This document shows, piece by piece, positions 1 to 9,977 of a stretch of DNA of 64,000 nt. Each line of letters begins with the position of its first letter. Position 1 is the first letter of the stretch. A program made the position numbers and the translations under genes. Location: positions 76,754,901 through 76,818,900 of the forward strand of contig OY970829.1 of NCBI GenBank assembly GCA_963853835.1, given 5' to 3'. The notes under the pieces are model-generated. The model made no database searches and was not told where the DNA came from. It saw only the letters and a list, made by a program, of their open reading frames with translations. This DNA is from Calendula officinalis (Eukaryota > Streptophyta > Magnoliopsida > Asterales > Asteraceae).

Positions 1-720
1 GGAATCTGGCCACCCAGTCACAGAACTTTGAACTAACCACCGATAAAGGCATAGTGGCTGCTCGGGGTGGCGCGGCTGCTGCCACTAGTGTCTGCAACAC
101 GCGCAACATGTCATTAGGTGCGTCCTATGGTGGAGGAGGTGGTAGGGTGTGAATGGGTGGTTGCCTTAACTGCTCCAATAATTGTGACAACGGATCTGCT
201 GGTTGGACAAGCGTTGGATGCGGGGCTGGGCGCAACGCCGCCACCAACCGAGACAACAGGTCCGATGAAGTAGTGGTGGAGGAGGCGGTGGTGGTGGTTG
301 ATTACTCTGAGCTATCCTTCTAAGCAACTCCACAATTGGATCCTCCCGAACCCCTTGAGTAGCGGTCTGTGGAAAGTTTGAAACAGGTTGTCCGACCTGT
401 TCCGCGCCACCCGCCTGAGAGCTTGTCCCGTGGGACAAAAGAGGCTGAAATGGAGGGATGTGTGTCGCTGGCGGTGGTGAGGTAAACGAACTTGTTCCAG
501 CCAGCATTGTGGAAAAAAGGGGACTTGTGAAAGAGGAATAACCCCGTGTCGACCTTACATCTGACCTTACATCCGACAGTGTCCACTCAGAATCGACGTA
601 TGGTTCCAGCACTGCGGTACGAATAGGCGAGGTCATCACTGCTTCCGGTGCCGTGGTACTCACGGTAGTGGTTATTGCTGGCGCTGAAGAAGTGATCTGC
701 AATGGATGTGTTGCCTCCAT
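1..720 (-). pseudogene. Broken gag-like region of an LTR retrotransposon
   Basis: An open frame starts at ATG 718-720 and encodes a Ser/Thr/Pro-rich protein with a run of eight prolines, as is common at the N-terminus of plant Ty3/Gypsy gag proteins. Near 265-275, just after the proline run, the sensible reading passes to a second frame. There it stays Leu/Ala/Pro-rich until an in-frame TAG at 125-127, beyond which the same frame remains open to the window edge. At least one frameshift and one stop therefore break it. The position directly downstream of a primer-binding-like site and an LTR supports gag. No CCHC knuckle or pol motif lies inside the window. The family is inferred from layout, not from a conserved domain. 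Confidence 0.6.
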
Positions 721-796
721 AGAAACGATTGATTACTGAGAAATAAAAAGAAAGTTTGGAAAAGTGAAACGCCGTTTAAAAACGGGTCCCACGGAT

Positions 797-804
797 GGCG
801 CCAA
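797..804 (-). other. Primer-binding-site-like start of the retrotransposon interior
   Basis: Read on the minus strand, TTGGCGCC follows directly after an LTR end in CA. Plant LTR retrotransposon interiors typically begin with TGG or TTGG that pairs with the 3' end of a tRNA. The region between this site and the gag ATG at 720 is a short untranslated leader. Which tRNA primes it was not determined. Confidence 0.5.
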
Positions 805-1310
805 TGTTCGAGCAACGGATGTCAAACACAAAGACTAGGCTACGTCAACCTTGGATCTCCTGTGATAGTGCAAACCCAACAAGTTCTTGGCGAACCTAGG
901 GTGATCAAGGTTGAGTACGAGTGTGCAAGTGAGAGTATATGAACTCTGTGTATTAGGCTTTCGAGTCTGTTTTTGTGTGTCGTGGACAATGATTTAGACC
1001 ATGTATTTATATTGCTAGTCCTACGTATATGGAACGTTGCCCATTAATGATGACCGTGAACTCTTGAGCTACGTTGATCATCAATCGTCTAATGCAACGC
1101 CCTACTATTATGATGGCAATAAAGCAATCGTGAAGCGCCATTATGACGGGACGATAAGCCAATAAGACAGGCGCTTCCAATGACAGGCGGTGACAATCCT
1201 GACAGGCGGTGATAATCCTGACAGGCGATAACAATCCTGACAGGCGGTGACAATCCTGACAGGCGGTCACTTTGACGGACGCGACTTGACAGTCAATCCA
1301 AGCTTGACAT
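805..1310 (-). mobile_element. 5' LTR of the retrotransposon (outer boundary uncertain)
   Basis: The inner end is well placed at 805, directly next to the TTGGCGCC site. Inside, on the minus strand, a TATA-like TATAAATA lies at about 1003-1010, so transcription would run towards lower coordinates into gag. The outer edge could be at the TGTC near 1310 or the TGTG near 1350. The second LTR is outside the window, so neither the edge nor a target duplication can be confirmed. The likely U3 part carries five tandem repeats. Confidence 0.5.
1179..1270. repeat. Tandem repeat of about 19-20 bp within the LTR
   Basis: About five copies of a unit like GACAGGCGGTGACAATCCT occur head to tail with small differences. 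They lie upstream of the TATA-like box in minus orientation, which is where U3 enhancer repeats sit in plant LTR retrotransposons. The enhancer role is inferred. Confidence 0.75.
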
Positions 1311-1428
1311 TCGAGTGGGCTTTAAATCCATCTTGCAGGCTTTAAACACAAAAGCCTATCATTATATTTAGGGTTTTAGGTTTACCTATATATACATAGG
1401 TAACCCTACTAACCTCATGAGTAACATA

Positions 1429-1740
1429 CTTCCTCCGTTTCAAAATAAGTGATACACTTTCTATTTTGGGTGTTTTAAAATAAGTGATACACTTTGAAAC
1501 TTTCCTTATTTGGTAAACTATAGTGGGACCCATATCCACTAACTATCACCTTTAATAAAGTGAAATGACTTATTTACCCTTATTTTTAATTTTAAAAATA
1601 TTTAAAATCACTTTAATCATAATATGTGGGACCCATCACTCACTAACTATCCAATTTAATCTAATCTAACATTCATTATAATCTTTTCCCTCAAAAAAAG
1701 TGAAAGCTAATTTGTATCACTTATTTTGAAACGGAAGAAG
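1429..1740. mobile_element. Stowaway-like MITE
   Basis: The element starts CTTCCTCCGTTTCAAAATAA and ends with the inverse, and TA flanks both ends (1427-1428, 1741-1742). Stowaway is the Tc1/mariner-type MITE family defined by a TA duplication and CTCCNTCCGT-like ends. No coding capacity is visible. Four other full-length relatives occur at 12944, 19405, 21059 and 24785. Confidence 0.85.
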
Positions 1741-1926
1741 TATAAACTTCATTAATGTTTAATATCACTTTATTAGGAAATCTTGAGTGAGTTAATGCAC
1801 CCTAACATGTGCCTTGGGAGCACATGTTAGAAATATCTTTTTAAAAATAAGAATTTACTATCAAAACTTTCTAAGTAATAAATTTTCTATTTCTATATAG
1901 CTTAAATATCTTTTGAGCGTTGTATG

Positions 1927-1966
1927 AAAATCCCTCGTGATATCGCGCGGGGTTCTTCCTACTACT
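1927..1966 (+). mobile_element. Possible eroded Helitron 3' end
   Basis: A GC-rich short hairpin-like stretch (CCCTCGTGATATCGCGCGGG) is followed by TTCTTCCTA. It resembles the better preserved Helitron terminus at 20087-20118. The terminal CTAG is not intact, so this is a weak call. Confidence 0.3.
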
Positions 1967-2153
1967 TATATTAATATATAGCATTCTATGTTTTTTAATG
2001 GTGTCCACTTATTTATAAGATAAATATAAAATGTAAGTGTGTTAAGCCAAGAAAATACTATCCTATTGTGGATGAGTTTGCCACTCGTTTATGAATTTGG
2101 ATAGGAATGTGTGTCCACATCTCTTATGTGGATTCGCTGGGCCCTCTAACTTA

Positions 2154-2654
2154 GGCCTTTAATTTTAGACCTGTGTCAACGGCACGTCGGGGAGGGCGTC
2201 GGGGAGCCGACGACCCACGATGGCGTTGGCACCGAGCCGTCGTGGTGGGCGTCGTGGCGCAAACGTCGTGTTTTCGACGGATTCGGGAAGGCGTCGGGGG
2301 AGCGTGAGGGCAGCCGGAAGAGAGAGGAGGGAAGAAAGAGGAAGAGGGTGTTTGGGGGTTGTACATCATGCATAAAGACTTGTACTATTGCCATTTTTTA
2401 TATAAAATAGGTTTTTTTCTTTCTTTCTTTTTTATTATTATAATATTTTTGTTTTTAGTATAATTCAATTGTTTTTTTTATTATAATATAGTGTTTTTTT
2501 TGTTTAATAAAAAATGATGATGTGGAAAGAATGAGTTTAGTGATTGGTTAGTGATGGGTAGGGTTGGCACGACCGTGTCAGTAGCGTGTCAGTAAGGATG
2601 TGCTGACGTGGCGTTACTGACGGGTTTACTGACGCCCAACTGTTAGGAGAGGCC
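2154..2654. mobile_element. Putative PIF/Harbinger-like MITE, GC-rich interior
   Basis: TTA flanks both sides (2151-2153 and 2655-2657) and the ends are inverted GGCCT. The first half is unusually GC-rich, with repeated CGTCG. The second half is AT-rich, with homopolymer runs. The inverted ends are short, so the boundaries are tentative. The minus-strand open frames here are not convincing genes. Confidence 0.45.
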
Positions 2655-3637
2655 TTAGAATCGAATTTATTCATCTTCTGCTTATTGGGCCTTGTCCTTT
2701 TTTTAAACATACGGAAATGGAATAGTTTCTTCAACCACAAGACATTGGAATTTGTTAATCTATCATGTTGAAATTTGTAAACTTTACTTGTCACGTACCC
2801 GATTTAAAAGTTATCGTGATTATTTCTAAACTTTGCTTTGGTCATCTAATAAACGTTTACATAGGAAAATAGTCGAATCCGTGATCTCTAGAAGATTATT
2901 TCATTGTCCTTTTACCAGATGGATGAGTATTAAATGATATTTTCCATGTATTTATGGATAATAAGGTACAAGCTTAAAAATTAAACTAGCAGGGTACCCG
3001 CGCAATGCGGCGGCGGCTACCCTGTTTAACTATATTTTACGGCGAATAAATGTTGTTCGGTTACACGTTTATCCTAACCTAAATTGTACAAATGAATTCA
3101 CAGAGATGGTCAGCCAGAGTGGCCGAAAATAAAAATGAGAGGGGAGGTTTAGCGAATACGGATTAGCCGATTAGAATGTGCCTGTCACTTGTAAGGCGTC
3201 ATGTTACAATTGATGAAGATAACATACACTTTAAATAACAAATTTTAGATTAATTATGAATAGTGTGCATCATTGCAACTTTTCAATTACAAACTAAGAA
3301 TCAAAGGGTTTGTTGATTGCAAATGGAAAAATGAAATGTAAGAATCTGCTAACAAATGACATCTAAGAATAGCAATCAACTCAGCAAAACCGAGGAAAAT
3401 AACATAACTAAAGCTCTTGTGTTACCTTTTCTTTTAAGTCAATGATATGAAATGAAGAAACAAGATATATCATGTGTGAGATTGAAACAATAAAAAGCCT
3501 CTAAAATATAAGTACTTCGATATGCAAAATTGCAAATGACAATTACCAAAAATCTCTATCAGCATGCATTGAAATGGTCGAAAAAAAGAAGATGCATATA
3601 AACATCAAGTACATAAAAAAACAACTTGAAATCCTAC

Positions 3638-3728
3638 CTTTTCTGACATATCGAGGTAAACTGTTGACAACCAATTCCACTGTTCCATAATCTGCAGTTG
3701 CAGTATCTGTCATGTGCATATGCTGCAC
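3638..3728 (-). pseudogene. Exon-like gene fragment inside the Helitron
   Basis: On the minus strand a TTTAG acceptor precedes 3728 and a GTAGGA donor follows 3638. The enclosed 91 bases stay open and read VQHMHMTDTATADYG onwards to RYVRK. This looks like a captured exon rather than random AT-rich DNA. I do not recognise the protein family. A weakly coding stretch at about 4404-4863 on the same strand may belong to the same captured fragment. Confidence 0.4.
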
Positions 3729-4908
3729 CTAAACAAATAAACAAAATCAAATTAGAAAAATCCCCTTTTTACAAAATTTCAATACAAAATAGAATTAAGA
3801 TGAAAAATTAGTATGAATTTAAAACCTTGGCAGCAACTTTTTGTCCCTGATGAGTGCGAGCAACATGAACTTGAAACCTTCACATTTCTTTGAAGTTGGT
3901 TACACAAATCATATAATGAAACTAAATGAGTAAAGCAGAATACATATATACCTATTTGACAAACCAAATAATCTTGAAAGTCTTCAAATTTATAGCCAGG
4001 GCTTTCTCCAAAACACCGCCTATTTATGCCATTTTTATAGAATTATGAAAACAGAATCATTACACATTAAAGATACAAACCACGCAAATTTGACAAGATA
4101 ATCCAGATTAACTTACGTCAAAACTAATCAAGCAAAATGCTCAAGAAATGACTTTGGACCATGAGATTAACATCAGTTAGAATATCAAATATACGTACCA
4201 TTATCGACATTAAAAGTTCCCAAATCATGACAATAAAGATCATTAATCTACCAGCGCCATATTTCACAAATCAGGTGAGCTCTTCAACACCTATAACAAA
4301 TAACGCCGTACAAATAAAGTAAACAAAAACACGAAAATGACTAAACACAATCACGAAAACAAATGAAATTCTAACCATTTTCTTACATAATATGAGAATA
4401 ATATTAGAAAACATGCCTGTATTTATTGCAGGTTGGCTGGGATGCTTGCGAATTTCTTTCGCGGTCGAGATGTGGTGGTTTATTGTGTGCAGCGTCCGTG
4501 GATGAGACCATCGGTAAATTAATCTTTGTTGTCGGCTTCTTCACCGTAACTTTTGGTTCCACTGTAAAGACAGAGATGATGCTATGTGAAAGTAAGAATT
4601 TGAATGTAGAAGCTGCAGATTTTCTTTGATGATACCTAGGGAAAAAAAGACGTTTTGTATCCTTGTCCATACCGATTCCCGATGTTTAGAGGCTTATCAA
4701 ACAAGGGTGTGAAAGATGAAGAAGCGTTTGTTAGATTCAAGTTGAAGGAACCGAGGGAATCGAGGTGCCGTTTGGGTATTTGAGGCAAGTAAGGTTGTAG
4801 GAACCGAGGGAATGGGTGCGTCGTGATTAGGTTTTTGAGGGAGGTAGGGTTGAAGGACACCACAAAAAAGTATTTATTAATACGTTGTTAATAATTAAAA
4901 ACGTAAGT

Positions 4909-4985
4909 AGTGGCTAGGTCAGGTGGTAAAGTGCTGGCATCTCAGAGGAAGGTCTCGCGTTCGAGGCATCTCCTCTGCATCTTTT
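4909..4985 (+). repeat. tRNA-derived SINE head or tRNA-like sequence
   Basis: The sequence has a box-A-like GGCTAGGTCAGGTGG and a box-B-like GCGTTCGAGGC about 35 bases later, followed by a T-rich stretch. It does not fold into a clean cloverleaf by eye, so a functional tRNA gene is unlikely. It lies inside the Helitron in the opposite orientation. Confidence 0.5.
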
Positions 4986-5664
4986 TTATTCATTAAACGA
5001 AAATCCCAAAATAGCAAGAAATTGGCTGAATTTTCAGCCTTCTATTTAAGGAAAGGTCTTAAATGCTTTATAATATAGTAGAGATATATACTTGTGAATG
5101 AAACTATTGGTAGGAATGTTGAAGGATATTAATTAAGTTGGTTAAAGAGAGGGGCCTAACCCATGTTATTAGGGTGTGAATGTCAAAAGAGTCATAATAC
5201 ATGTTGCAACACATCAAACTCAACTTACAAACCCCACACAAGAAATTTTGCTCCTAACCTATAATGCGATTTTTTTATTTTATTTTTTTCTGTTGCTAAC
5301 CTGAGTTCCGACCCGCTTTACGAGCCGACTAATCCTAGCGCGACCAACTGGTTTGAGGGCAGCCCAGAGTCAGCATAGATGAATCTCCGTGGTTACAAGG
5401 AGATATCTTTTTTGCTCATACGGATTGAATATTATACATCTTGCTATTATACGAATTTTAGATGTGCACCTTTTTCATTTTATTGTTTTTAAAAAATCAT
5501 ATATGACGTATGAACATGTTTATGATGCTTTTTCTAACAGTTTCATGACGGAGATGCATAATTTAAACTCGGATTTGATTATTTTAGTGAAATCATACAA
5601 CATATATACACTGAAATGGTTGTTTGATGTATCTAACACCTTTTAACTTTTATTAATGGGTTTT

Positions 5665-5809
5665 GTTAGGGCTGTCATTAAGAGGTGGTTACGTGTATAA
5701 ATCGTTTGTACTTTTAGTAGTTTGGGTTGATTACTAAAATGCAGGGGCGGTTATTGATTATTGTACAAGTTTTTTATGCGTGTTTTGACGTCTTAGTGAC
5801 AGCCCTAAC
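5665..5809. mobile_element. Short palindromic MITE, class unassigned
   Basis: The ends are inverted repeats of 18 bp, GTTAGGGCTGTCATTAAG at the left and its inverse with one mismatch at the right. The target duplication is unclear. The sequence just beyond the right end (CTGTCATTATCATTTTCC) recurs at about 31880-31900, so a related copy lies there. Confidence 0.55.
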
Positions 5810-8645
5810 GGCTGTCATTATCATTTTCCTTTATTAATATTAAAGCTTGGAATCTTAATATCACTAAGAGTAAATTCTACATAAATTATCTTTATGGTAT
5901 TATGGATTATATGTTTTTGCACTTTATTATTATTATTTTTTCATTTTTATTGTCTAGTTTTTATTTTTCCTTTATATCGTCTTTTTCGCCTAAGTAACTG
6001 AAATACCCTTATTTTTTTTATTTATCTAATTAATCTAATTTCCTTTTCTTTTACTGATCATTTCTTTTAATAAATAAGGAAAAATTAAACCCTACGTTTT
6101 TATATTGAAAAAAAGACTTCAAATAATAATAATTAGGTCTTCATAGTTCATAATGTTACAAGGTGTGATGGTTTCTTTATCATGCATATAGACACACAGA
6201 TGACAGGATGCAGGTTATATGAAAAAATAAAAAATAACTTAAACTACAATTTATTATAATATATAATATAATAATCGCATTAGTACCTATTTCATGAATG
6301 AGATTGGTAATTTGGTATGCACAATATAATAAGAGTAGCCAAGAATTAACAATAATTGATTCATAATCAAAATCACTTAAGTTAAAAATTTTGGAAATTG
6401 TTAAAAATACATTTGTCCTTCTTAGACGACGAAATAATAAAATACGTGTAGTATAATAATAGACCAGACATCTTTATTTTTATTTTGTAAATATTTGTTT
6501 CGGTTTGATACATTTGTTCTTACAATGCAATATCTTAGACATTTGTGCAGCCTTTCAATTGTAGTAATCACGAGTGCTTTCTTCAAACATTTAGTGATTA
6601 TCTAATTGTAAGCTTGAGATAATCTCATACGATCAATTCACTAGGTAAATATTTACCAGATGATAAGGGGAAGATTTTGAAACGACCATAAAAATGATTA
6701 GATCACGTATATCACAAGCAAATCTCGGCCAACCAAGTAAAAATGTCATAAACGGGAATACTCTTGTGAAATGGAGTGTATTCTTCATTTGAGAAAGAAT
6801 AATTCAAGCGATAGAACATACAATATTTGATATGATATAAAGTAATGACTAAAACGTATACCAACATATATAAGTTAAGTATATATAAGTTTAAGTATTT
6901 TTTGGATGATACAAAATACCGTACGTATCATGAAATTGCATGTTTATCCATGAAATAGAATGTGTAGGGTGAGAATGAGGATGAGATGAGGCCGACCCTA
7001 CTTTATCCATAAGGGAACCTTAATTATACGTGGGCTTAATGAAGTCCACTTGCTTTGTTTTCCATCTTTATACCATGCCTTAAATCTTAATACAGTAATA
7101 TTCTTTTGCTTTTAAAAAATAAAAGAAAAGTTTATGAATCCATTTAAAAAGCAAATAACACATGAATCATTTCAATGGTTTTTTAATAGGGGAATAGCAT
7201 AAAATAGAAAGATATTATTAGATGATTTTTAATTCTAACAATTAACTATTAAAACTTTAAAAAATAATAATTTTTAAATTTTATAATTTGGGAAACACTT
7301 TACAGGGAGTGACAATATTCAATAGAGAGGAAGAAGGGGTCAATATGGAGGAGCCGTTTAAGAATTATGACTCAAATCAATTTAAGATTAATTAGAATAT
7401 AAGTAGATAATATAAATAACTGGCTACGTCACTAGAAAATATCAACCGTCATTCATGGTAAAACATTTTCCAAATTGCAAAATTTTAAAACACCATTGCT
7501 ATTTTTGAAAATTTTGATAATTGATTGCTAGAATTAAGAATCACCTAAACAAATACTACTAACATATCTACCACCCATATATGGGACAAGACCTTTAGTA
7601 ATTATTGATGACATGTCAATTTGGCTACCTTTGATTGGTTTTTAATGATGACTCAAAGGGTAGTTTAGGAATAAAACATTTACAACTCACCAATGGTTTC
7701 ACATTCATGGGTTTCATTTTGACATGTCATTACACTTATTAAACATGGACGTCAATTGTATGGATGTTATTACACTTTTCTTTATGACATTCATTATTTT
7801 TATCCTTTATCAATTGATTAAAATTCTTGTGGAAAATTGGGCAGGCTGAAGCAGAAAAGGAGAAATATTATATGTCTTCAATTGAGGTAATTCATTTTGT
7901 ATATCACCACCTTTCTTTAAACGCCATAACACCCACCCACTTTCTTTTGCTTATTTACTTGCTAATTGAACGGGAATGGGTGTCGATTGTTGATAATGCA
8001 GGTGTCATTGCAATGCAGGTAAACTTTCGGATTCAATTTGTATTTTTTTATTTTTTTTTTGTAGTTTTAAAATCTGTACTAAGAAGTCAAGTAAACTATT
8101 TGTAGATTTGTTCTTCTTCTTTGGAATATGATTAATTGTCATATGCGTATTGGGAACTATGAAATTATACTTTTGTAGGAGATTAATTGTCATATGCCTT
8201 TTGAGTGCTTATTGTTGATATATCGATTGATTCTTATTTGCAACCAATAACATCTTTGTTTATGCGATATCTTAATGATCCTGGATGCATATTTATGTAA
8301 ATCACGTAGGTTGATTTTAAGTCACCTGAAATTGCCATATAATATATAATTGATAATTGATTACTTCTAAAAATATCATGATTTCCATAAATTTTTAAAC
8401 AATTTCCATAAAATTCGTAAAATTTATGAATGTAATCAATTTCGGAATGTAAGCAAATTAAGAATGTTATATCAAAATATTCATAAATTTCGTAGCAATA
8501 ATTTTTGGAATTTAATCAATTAATCCTAACCTATATATGAGGCCTAAATTTGAAGAGGGTTTGACACCATGGCAATTCCAAGTATTCCTATTCGTCCATA
8601 ATGCCACTTGGAATTCCCTGATTGGTCCACGTCATTTGCACTAAT

Positions 8646-8880
8646 ACAAACGAATCTGGTACGGCTTACGGTCTACATTCATATTCATATGCTCCATATA
8701 CGGCAAACGAATCTGGTACGGCTTACGGTCTACATTCATATGCTCCATATACGGCTTCCTACATACAAGGAAACAAATAACTATTTAAAAGATCGTACAT
8801 ACAAATAACTATTTAAAAGATCCTACATACAAGGAAACAAATAAATATTTAAAAGATCAATCAGCGAAGGAAACAAATAA
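8646..8880 (+). repeat. Two sets of tandem duplications
   Basis: A segment of about 50 bp starting CAAACGAATCTGGTACGG occurs twice in a row (8646-8700 and 8704-8755). The second set is a unit containing CCTACATACAAGGAAACAAA and TATTTAAAAGATC. It recurs about four times in shortening forms up to 8880. They lie 150-400 bp before a Helitron 3' end. Confidence 0.75.
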
Positions 8881-9020
8881 CTATATGTAACATTTATATG
8901 TAACATTTCTTCATTTACCGTTTTTTTGTACAAAATCATCATCACATCTATCGATTATTATGTCATTTAGAAGTATATAAAGTTTTTGGACATTTTTCTA
9001 CATACTAAAATTTACAGCAT

Positions 9021-9050
9021 ACCCGCCCATCGGGCGGGTTTTGTAGCTAG
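9021..9050 (+). mobile_element. Helitron 3' terminus
   Basis: An 8 bp GC stem with a 3-base loop (ACCCGCCC-ATC-GGGCGGGT) is followed by CTAG at 9047-9050 and then T. This is the Helitron 3' signature. The matching 5' TC end was not found by eye, so the element length is unknown. Confidence 0.65.
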
Positions 9051-9514
9051 TTATATTAATATTGAAACAATATCCTTAAATTTCGTTAAATTTATAAATC
9101 AAATCAATTTAGGAATGTGATCATTTAGATGTAATATCAAAATTTTCATAAATTTAGGAATCTAATCATCATTATAATAAACAGTTTCATTTGTTTATTA
9201 TATATACATGCTTTTCATTAACCCTTATAATGTATCACAAATACAATTTTATCCAGGTTTCGTATTCAGTTGCCTGTTCAACTTATTGTGGTTTTTGATG
9301 CTCCAAACACTTGAACTCATTTCGTTGTCACCCTGACGGCAACTAAACCAACTCAACGACAAACGTCGTATACAAAAAAGTTTAATTTCGTCTTTAAGTT
9401 TTTTTAACAGATTATTCATGTATAATAAAACATTTATTCATCATTTTAATAATAATTGGCTATATATGATTTCCAACGTTATTCATTGTTTATGCGTTCT
9501 ATATCTTGAAGCAT

Positions 9515-9545
9515 GCCCGCCCATCCGGGCGGGCTTTGAAACTAG
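9515..9545 (+). mobile_element. Second Helitron 3' terminus
   Basis: A perfect 8 bp stem with a 4-base loop (GCCCGCCC-ATCC-GGGCGGGC) is followed by CTAG at 9542-9545 and then T. It is almost the same terminus as at 9021-9050, 495 bp away. This suggests two related insertions or one element with a duplicated end. Confidence 0.65.
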
Positions 9546-9977
9546 TACATCATATACACCTCACATATCTCTAGCGGGACTTTGAACTCACAATTACTAG
9601 GTTGAAAGATGACTCAAATGCCACTAGAAAATAAATTTGATTGATCAACAAAAAAAATAAGAGAAATGATTTAGTAACATAATTCATGAACCTAAAGATC
9701 AACCTAATAATGAAATTATGACAAGTGATATATTTAAAGGTGTATATGATGAAAAAGAAAATGACTAGCCCAAGTGTTTAATTTTGTAGGTTTAAGAATA
9801 TGTATTAATAAATTGATATTACACAACTTTTCACAAGGCACTTCAAAACTAGATAAACTAACATCATATTTAATATGAAATAATCATAGAATTATATCTA
9901 TTAAGATATTAATTTTTTCTATTTTATATGTTTGAGATAAAATATTACCCGAATCAACAATATTGACTAATAGTTAA

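Larger units (their letters stand above)
2986..5084 (-). mobile_element. Non-autonomous Helitron, 2.1 kb
   Basis: On the minus strand the element begins TCTCTACTATATTATAAAGC at 5084. It ends with a GC hairpin (CCGCCGCATTGCGCGG at about 2998-3013) followed shortly by CTAG at 2989-2986. The flanks are A before the 5' TC and T after CTAG, the A^T insertion site typical of Helitrons, and there are no inverted repeats or target duplication. No Rep/helicase reading frame is visible, so it is non-autonomous. It holds at least one spliced-exon-like segment (3638-3728) and a tRNA-derived repeat near its 5' end. Plant Helitrons often capture gene pieces, but the source genes here are not identified. 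Confidence 0.75.
5085..9977. other. Intergenic, AT-rich, repeat remnants only
   Basis: I see no intact gene. The interval holds the MITE at 5665, tandem repeats at 8646-8880, and two Helitron 3' ends at 9050 and 9545. A 42 bp exon-like segment at 7845-7886 (AG before, GT after, reading AEAEKEKYYMSSIE) may be another captured fragment. The open frames at 5389-5646 and 7827-8105 are low-complexity and not supported as genes. Confidence 0.7.

Noticed and set aside
4909..4985. Functional tRNA gene
   Set aside because: Box A and B are present, but the stems do not pair properly by eye, and an acceptor stem could not be built. SINE-type origin fits better.
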